Source: an uncultured Eubacteriales bacterium (GTDB lineage Bacteria > Bacillota > Clostridia > Monoglobales > Monoglobaceae). Taken from it: 19,540 nt of DNA. Made by a program: the position numbers and the translations under genes. Positions 15,251 through 19,540 of this stretch are shown here, piece by piece. The stretch spans positions 1 to 19,540 of the forward strand of contig CAJLFL010000010.1 in NCBI GenBank assembly GCA_905205855.1, written 5' to 3'. The notes under the pieces were generated by a model, which saw only the letters and a list, made by a program, of their open reading frames with translations, ran no database searches and was not told the DNA's origin. Within the stretch, counting starts at the first letter, position 1, and each line of letters begins with the position of its first letter.

Positions 15251-17302
15251 ATGAAATTAAGTGATGATATAAGATATTTAAAAGGTATAGGGGAAAAACG
15301 CGCCGAGCTGTTTCACAGGCTTGGCGTGTTTACTATACAGGATTTGCTGTACCATTTGCCCAGAGGATACGAGGACAGAACAGATGTGCGCGATATAGCG
15401 GATTTACAGGAGGGTGAAAGCGTTTGTGTGCGCGTATATCCGGCAAGCGGAATCCGCAGCTTCAGGGCGCGGACAGGGGCAAGAGTTACGCAGCTGCATA
15501 TGAGCGACGGAACAGGTATTATGAATGTAACATGGTTCAACTCGCCGTATATAGAAAAAACTATTCGCGGCGGCGGAGAATTTGTACTTTTTGGCAGAAT
15601 CGGATTTAAAGGGCGTCTGCCGGAAATGATAAATCCGGTAATAGAAACCGAAAGTACTGCCGGCAGCAAAACCGGAAAGATAGTGCCTATATACCCTTGT
15701 ACCGCCGGCCTTAGCCAAAGAAATATCAGAGAAAGCGTAGAAAAGGCACTTGCTGTGTTATCCGAGCCTATACCGGAGGTGCTCCCGGCTGCCGTAAGGC
15801 AGGCGTACAAGCTTATGCCGGTTGAAACAGCGATAAGGCAGGTGCATACACCGCCGGATTTTGACACCTTTGAAGAAGCAAGACGCCGGCTTGCCTTTGA
15901 AGAATTTTTTGTTCTTCAGATAGGTATAGGTATGGTAAAAACTCAGCGGCACAGCGGCACAGCACCTAAATTCGGTGATGTAAAATGCATAGCAAAGTTT
16001 GCGGAGCAGCTGCCATTTGAGCTTACCGGTGCACAAAAACGTGTGATAAACGAAATTTGTGCGGATTTAATAAAAGATACACCAATGAACAGACTTGTGC
16101 AGGGAGATGTCGGCAGCGGAAAAACAATAGTTGCGGCGGCTGTTATGCTTGCGGCGGTGCGTTCAGGATACCAGGCGGCGTTGATGGCTCCTACTGAAAT
16201 TCTGGCAAAACAGCATTATGAAAAGCTGATAAAGCTTTTTGAACCGCTGGGAATAAAACTTGTGTTTTTAAGCGGAAGTCAAAGAGCGGCTGAAAAGCGG
16301 GAAAGTCTTGAAATGCTTGCCGACGGCAGAGCGGATATTGCTATAGGAACACACGCGCTTATAACGGATGACGTGAGTTTTAAAGCTCTTGGACTTGCGG
16401 TAACGGATGAGCAGCATCGCTTTGGTGTTCGTCAGCGCAGTGCGCTTACGGGTAAAGGAAAAAAGCCGCATACGCTTGTGATGACAGCAACGCCTATACC
16501 GCGTACACTTTCGCTTATTTTATACGGTGATTTGGACATATCTGTTATAGATGAGCTTCCGGCAGGAAGAAGAAAAATTCAGACTATAGCAGTGGGAGAG
16601 GAAAGCCGGAAAAAGGTGGATAGCTTTGTGCTCGGCAAGCTTGACGAGGGCAGACAGGCATATTTTGTGTGTCCGCTGATAGAGGAATCTGAGGTAATAG
16701 AAGCAAATGCCGTAAGCGAATACGCAGAGAAATTGAAAAAAGGCGCATACCGCGGCAGAAAGGTTGAAGTTTTGCATGGAAGAATGAAGGCTGCGGAAAA
16801 GGATGAAATAATGAGACACTTTGCCAACGGTGAGATAGAGGTTCTGGTTTCAACGACTGTTATAGAGGTTGGAGTTGATGTTCCCAATGCCGCAATAATG
16901 GTGATAGAAAATGCTGAAAGATTTGGTCTGTCGCAGCTGCATCAGCTTCGCGGCAGAGTCGGCAGAGGCGAATGGCAGTCGTACTGTATTTTATTCTGTG
17001 CCTCAGGAGGGTCTTTTGCAAAGAAACGTATGGAGGTAATGTGCAAGACGGATGATGGATTTAAAATAGCGGAAAAGGACTTGGAGCTGCGCGGTCCGGG
17101 AGAATTTTTAGGAACACGTCAGAGCGGCTTGCCGGAGCTGCGCGTAGGAGATATAGTAACCGATATGCAGCTTTTAAAAGAAGCAAAGGGCGCGGCGGAA
17201 ACCGTTTTGAAGCATGACGCAAGGCTTGAAAGCAAGGCGTTTGCGCCGTTGAGAAAACAGGTAGAAGAAACCTTTGAGAAGGCAGGCGGAATTTTAAACT
17301 AA
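15251..17302 (+). CDS. recG: ATP-dependent DNA helicase RecG
   Basis: A branch-migration helicase of 683 residues that remodels stalled forks and Holliday junctions. The ATG at 15251 follows a modest TAGGATGA site, 12 nt after the kinase gene. Residues 1-230 hold the wedge/OB-fold region (LKGIGEKRAELFHRLGV, then the ARVTQLHMSDGTG segment). Helicase motif I is G285-DVGSGKT292, motif Ia follows (MAPTEILAKQHY), motif II is D386-EQH389, and motif III is MTATPIPRT (411-419). The second RecA domain carries VSTTVIEVGVDVPNA, and LHQLRGRVGRG is motif VI. The C-terminal part has the DGFKIAEKDLELRGPGEF block of RecG. The length matches the family (about 680-700). It is the last gene of the operon that starts at 10090. 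Confidence 0.97.
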   Translation: MKLSDDIRYLKGIGEKRAELFHRLGVFTIQDLLYHLPRGYEDRTDVRDIADLQEGESVCVRVYPASGIRSFRARTGARVTQLHMSDGTGIMNVTWFNSPYIEKTIRGGGEFVLFGRIGFKGRLPEMINPVIETESTAGSKTGKIVPIYPCTAGLSQRNIRESVEKALAVLSEPIPEVLPAAVRQAYKLMPVETAIRQVHTPPDFDTFEEARRRLAFEEFFVLQIGIGMVKTQRHSGTAPKFGDVKCIAKFAEQLPFELTGAQKRVINEICADLIKDTPMNRLVQGDVGSGKTIVAAAVMLAAVRSGYQAALMAPTEILAKQHYEKLIKLFEPLGIKLVFLSGSQRAAEKRESLEMLADGRADIAIGTHALITDDVSFKALGLAVTDEQHRFGVRQRSALTGKGKKPHTLVMTATPIPRTLSLILYGDLDISVIDELPAGRRKIQTIAVGEESRKKVDSFVLGKLDEGRQAYFVCPLIEESEVIEANAVSEYAEKLKKGAYRGRKVEVLHGRMKAAEKDEIMRHFANGEIEVLVSTTVIEVGVDVPNAAIMVIENAERFGLSQLHQLRGRVGRGEWQSYCILFCASGGSFAKKRMEVMCKTDDGFKIAEKDLELRGPGEFLGTRQSGLPELRVGDIVTDMQLLKEAKGAAETVLKHDARLESKAFAPLRKQVEETFEKAGGILN

Positions 17303-17322
17303 AAAGGGATGCGTTGCATCCC
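17301..17322 (-). terminator. Hairpin overlapping the recG stop, terminator for the minus strand
   Basis: GGGATGC (17306-17312) and GCATCCC (17316-17322) form a 7-bp stem with loop GTT. On the minus strand the stem is followed by TTTTT (17305-17301), so it works as a terminator for transcripts coming from the GNAT gene. On the plus strand it lacks a T tract. The T run overlaps the recG stop codon (17300-17302). Confidence 0.6.
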
Positions 17323-17554
17323 CTCAGACTGTCTAAAAAGTAAGTTTTCAGCAAGATATTGCTATGAATAAATTGCCCACTGCCCATATTCCGCTTTACA
17401 AGCCACAGCGGCAATGAAACAATATTTTGCCGAAAACAACATAAAATCGCAAAAAATTTCATTTCTGTGCCGCCTGGGCAGGCATGGCGTAATCAGGGGA
17501 CGGCGTTTTATTCAAAATGAAATTTTTTGCGAAATAAGGTTTATCAACATGCTC
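17323..17554. repeat. Non-coding structured block, candidate small inserted element
   Basis: About 230 nt with no credible gene. It contains a perfect 18-bp inverted repeat: TCGCAAAAAATTTCATTT at 17447-17464 and its complement at 17515-17532, with a 50-nt GC-richer loop. The loop holds the nested palindrome GCCTGGGCAGGC (17472-17483). A smaller stem pairs CGGCAA (17409-17414) with TTGCCG (17427-17432). The block starts with AGACTGTCTAAAAAGT (17326-17341), which matches one arm of the terminator at 8278-8293 in 15 of 16 bases but has no second arm here. It is bracketed by two copies of a 17-nt hairpin sequence (17306-17322 and 17557-17573). Confidence 0.5.
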
Positions 17555-17579
17555 AAGGGATGCATTGCATCCCTTTTTA
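17555..17579 (+). terminator. Terminator for the recG operon, overlapping the GNAT stop codon
   Basis: AAGGGATGC (17555-17563) pairs with GCATCCCTT (17567-17575) around loop ATT, followed by TTT on the plus strand. It is the first good plus-strand terminator after recG, so the recG transcript would carry a 3' tail of about 270 nt. The T run overlaps the GNAT stop codon (17577-17579). The core differs from the hairpin at 17306-17322 by one loop base. Confidence 0.75.
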
Positions 17580-18071
17580 TAGTTCTATGTAGTATGGGCA
17601 AATATCCTCGTATTTGCCGTTTTTAAGGCGAAATCCGCCGGGAATTACCCCAAGCTGTTTAAAGCCGATACGTTCATACAGATGCCTTGCCGGCATATTT
17701 GTTGCAACAACAGCATTAAACTGCAGTATTTTAAAGCCGATTTCCTTTGCGCGTTTTATACTGTCAAGAACAAGACTTTCGCCGATATGCATACCTCGGC
17801 TTTGGGAGGATACGGCATAGCTTGTATTACAGATGTGACCGCAGCGTCCGACATTATTTGGATGCAGAATATATAAACCAAGAATTTTTCCGTTTTTATC
17901 CTCCGAAACGGAACACAGACTTTGACCTGAGAAAAATGTTGCGGCAGTATCATCTGTCAGACATTCCTCCTGAGGGAAGGCAATTCCTTCGGTTACTACC
18001 TCGTTCCAGATTTCTGCCATATATTTTACATCAAAATCGCTGTATTTTCGTATTTTAACCTCACAAGACAT
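17577..18071 (-). CDS. GNAT-family N-acetyltransferase
   Basis: A 164-residue acetyl-CoA-dependent acyltransferase. The ATG at 18071-18069 has GGAGG about 7 nt upstream. The fold elements are visible: the N-terminal strand (VKIRKYSDFDVKYMAEIWN), the TFFSGQS region, the central strand ILGLYILHPN, and the acetyl-CoA pyrophosphate loop SQSRGMHIGE (about 89-98, motif A). After these come the helix SLVLDSIKRAKEIGF, the strand LQFNAVVATN, and the ARHLYERIGFKQLG motif-B segment. The substrate cannot be predicted; GNAT proteins acetylate antibiotics, amino acids, polyamines or proteins. It has its own consensus promoter, so it is independent of murA upstream. Its 3' end overlaps the plus-strand terminator of the recG operon. 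Confidence 0.88.
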   Translation of the reverse strand: MSCEVKIRKYSDFDVKYMAEIWNEVVTEGIAFPQEECLTDDTAATFFSGQSLCSVSEDKNGKILGLYILHPNNVGRCGHICNTSYAVSSQSRGMHIGESLVLDSIKRAKEIGFKILQFNAVVATNMPARHLYERIGFKQLGVIPGGFRLKNGKYEDICPYYIEL

Positions 18072-18105
18072 TTTTTGACCTCCGTATTTGAAGTAACTTG
18101 ATTTA

Positions 18106-18134
18106 AGTATAGCACCGTATTACGTTTGAGTCAA
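18106..18134 (-). promoter_or_regulatory. Sigma-A-type promoter for the GNAT gene
   Basis: On the minus strand, TTGACT (18129-18134) and TATACT (18106-18111) are separated by exactly 17 nt. The -35 box begins 8 nt beyond the murA stop codon, and the -10 lies about 35 nt before the GNAT ATG. No terminator is visible between murA and this promoter, so some read-through from murA is likely. Confidence 0.75.
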
Positions 18135-18141
18135 GGCATGT

Positions 18142-19398
18142 CTATCTTTCGGTTTTGATTTTTACACCGATTTTTTTCAGTTTTTCGGCAAAGCTTTCAT
18201 ATCCGCGCTCTATGTGCTCAATGCCGCCGATTACGCTTTCGCCCTGTGCGGCAAGCGCGGCTATGACAAGCGCGGCACCTGCACGCAAATCTGTTGCCTT
18301 TACCTGTGCGCCGCTGAGTTTTTTTGTTCCGTCCACAACTGCGGTGCGACCGTCAATCTTGATTTTTGCGCCCATTCTCAAAAGTTCCGGTACCTGCATA
18401 AAGCGGTTTTCAAAAACTGTTTCCACTACCATTCCTGTGCCGTCGGCAACGCTCATAAGTGACATGAACTGTGATTGCATATCAGTGGGAAAACCCGGAT
18501 AAGGCAAGGTCTTTATATCTACCGACTTGAACTTTTCACACGGAGAAATGCTTAAAATTTCATCACCTGCTTCAATATCAAAACCCATTTCTTCAAGCTT
18601 TGCTGTTATGGGCTTGATATGTCCGGGACATACATTTGTCAGCTTAATGCTTCCCCTTGCGGCTGCGGCAAGTGTTAAAAACGTGCCTGCCTCAATGCGG
18701 TCCGGAATAACTTTATGGCGGCAGGGATAAAGCTCTTTGACGCCTTTTATGTGTACGGTGTCGCTGCCTGCGCCATCTATTTTTGCTCCCATTTTAATAA
18801 GACAGTCCGCAAGGTCGGCAATTTCAGGTTCTGCAGCTGCGTTTTCTATCACGGTTTCTCCGTCTGCAAGGCATGCTGCAAGCATAAGATTTTCGGTTGC
18901 ACCAACACTTGGAAAATCAAGGTATATTGCCGCACCGTATAATTTGTCGCATTTTGCATCAACATAACCATGCCCCTGTTTAATTTTCGCACCCATAGCC
19001 GCAAAGCCTTTAAGGTGCAGGTCTATAGGCCTTGCCCCTATCTGACAGCCGCCCGGAAGCGGAATACGTATACGTCCTGTCCTTGCAAGCATTGGCCCCA
19101 TAATCAAAAATGATGCTCTGAGCTTGTTTACAAGTTCGGAATCGGCGGTTCTTTTTTTAGAACTCTGAGCAAAGCTGATGCTAATGCTTTCGTCAGGCTT
19201 GCGTGTGCATTCGGCACCGACTGAGCGTAAAAGCTCTGCCATATTTTCGGTATCGGACAGCTTGGGGATGCCGTCAAATACGGAAATCCCATCGGACATC
19301 AGACCAGCGGCGAGGATGGGGAGGGAGGCATTTTTGCTGCCGCTTATTTTGACGATGCCTTCTATTTTGCTGCCGGGAGTAATTATATAATCAGACAT
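18142..19398 (-). CDS. murA: UDP-N-acetylglucosamine 1-carboxyvinyltransferase (MurA)
   Basis: Catalyses the first committed step of peptidoglycan synthesis, transferring enolpyruvyl from PEP to UDP-GlcNAc in the cytoplasm. It is 418 residues, the usual family length. The ATG at 19398-19396 follows GAAAGGA. K22 and N23 in ISGSKNASLPIL are the conserved substrate-binding pair, and C118 in PGGCQIGARPIDLH is the active-site cysteine, the residue modified by fosfomycin. Cysteine here (rather than Asp) predicts the normal sensitive form. Other blocks are LRASFLIMGPMLAR (about 93-106), the FPTDMQSQFMSLM segment holding a catalytic aspartate, and LRAGAALVIAALAAQG near the C-terminus. Bacillota often have two MurA paralogues, and which one this is cannot be told. 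It is preceded by a weak hairpin and the end of an unidentified gene. Confidence 0.97.
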   Translation of the reverse strand: MSDYIITPGSKIEGIVKISGSKNASLPILAAGLMSDGISVFDGIPKLSDTENMAELLRSVGAECTRKPDESISISFAQSSKKRTADSELVNKLRASFLIMGPMLARTGRIRIPLPGGCQIGARPIDLHLKGFAAMGAKIKQGHGYVDAKCDKLYGAAIYLDFPSVGATENLMLAACLADGETVIENAAAEPEIADLADCLIKMGAKIDGAGSDTVHIKGVKELYPCRHKVIPDRIEAGTFLTLAAAARGSIKLTNVCPGHIKPITAKLEEMGFDIEAGDEILSISPCEKFKSVDIKTLPYPGFPTDMQSQFMSLMSVADGTGMVVETVFENRFMQVPELLRMGAKIKIDGRTAVVDGTKKLSGAQVKATDLRAGAALVIAALAAQGESVIGGIEHIERGYESFAEKLKKIGVKIKTER

Positions 19399-19425
19399 AA
19401 CAACTCATTCCTTTCATTTGTATGT

Positions 19426-19446
19426 AAAAGGCGGATATGCTCCGCC
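19426..19446 (-). terminator. Weak hairpin between the partial gene and murA
   Basis: GGCGGA (19430-19435) and TCCGCC (19441-19446) form a 6-bp GC-rich stem with a 5-nt loop. On the minus strand it is followed by TTTT (19429-19426). It could end the upstream gene's transcript or attenuate read-through into murA. No separate murA promoter is evident between it and the ATG. Confidence 0.45.
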
Positions 19447-19458
19447 CAAATATGCCTG

Positions 19459-19540
19459 TCAGTCAAAAAGATATTTCCAAAAAAGCGCCGGAGGTATTAC
19501 AGGCTGAGTAAAACCTGCCATTGAGTTTCCGCTGATGCTT
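19459..19540 (-). CDS. C-terminal end of an unidentified protein (5' end outside the window)
   Basis: A minus-strand frame is open from the right edge and stops at TGA (19461-19459), giving the last 26 codons. The tail reads SISGNSMAGFTQPVIPPALF and then WKYLFD. It contains two Pro-rich turns and an aromatic C-terminus. I do not recognise the family. It would be the gene just upstream of murA on the same strand, about 60 nt away, with a weak hairpin between. The call rests only on the open frame ending at a sensible distance before the murA ribosome site and hairpin, so a chance open frame is possible. Confidence 0.4.
   Translation of the reverse strand, partial: SISGNSMAGFTQPVIPPALFWKYLFD

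Noticed and set aside
17414..17626. Plus-strand open frame of 70 codons between recG and the GNAT gene
   Set aside because: It crosses the inverted repeat and the terminator, has no ribosome site, and runs antisense into the GNAT gene.

Overview
This 19.5 kb window reads as chromosomal DNA of a low-to-mid GC anaerobic member of the Clostridia (Bacillota). The evidence is the strong Shine-Dalgarno sequences (AAGGAGG type) before nearly every gene, sigma-A-like promoters with 17-nt spacers, the Firmicutes gene order Asp23 - YloV/FakA-like - recG, a clostridial-style biotin-dependent sodium-pump decarboxylase cluster, and a YkvI-family membrane protein. The species cannot be named from the sequence. 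A gut-type fermentative anaerobe is an inference from the decarboxylase cluster and the GH32 fructan hydrolase.

Layout. (1) 1-910, minus: YkvI-family membrane protein, cut by the left edge. (2) 1067-3175, plus: a secreted D-Ala-D-Ala carboxypeptidase, then an rluB-type pseudouridine synthase with its own consensus promoter, whose start region overlaps a perfect terminator-like hairpin. (3) 3208-8270, plus: an MmdA-type carboxyltransferase, an OadG/MmdD-type membrane subunit, a biotin carrier, an OadB/MmdB-type Na+ pump subunit and an OadA/5S-type carboxyltransferase. The last gene carries a frameshift at about 7149. Together these could interconvert oxaloacetate/pyruvate and methylmalonyl-CoA/propionyl-CoA through one biotin carrier and couple decarboxylation to Na+ export. 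(4) 8324-9871, minus: an intracellular GH32 beta-fructosidase, convergent with the decarboxylase cluster across one shared 20-bp hairpin.

(5) 10090-17302, plus: a tightly packed probable operon of an SbcD/YhaO-like nuclease, an SbcC/YhaN-like ATPase with a membrane hairpin, an Asp23 protein, a YloV/FakA-like DhaL kinase and RecG. (6) 17303-17576: a non-coding, structured block with an 18-bp inverted repeat. It is bracketed by two copies of a GGGATGC-RTT-GCATCCC hairpin and looks like a small element inserted into a once-bidirectional terminator. (7) 17577-19540, minus: a GNAT acetyltransferase with its own promoter, murA, and the last 26 codons of an unidentified upstream gene.

Most of the window is housekeeping or known metabolism, and I see no clear new defence or mobile system. 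The points most worth a second look are the oadA frameshift, the two-carboxyltransferase Na+ pump cluster, the terminator-bracketed repeat element, the start-site hairpin upstream of rluB, and the membrane-hairpin SbcC-like ATPase.
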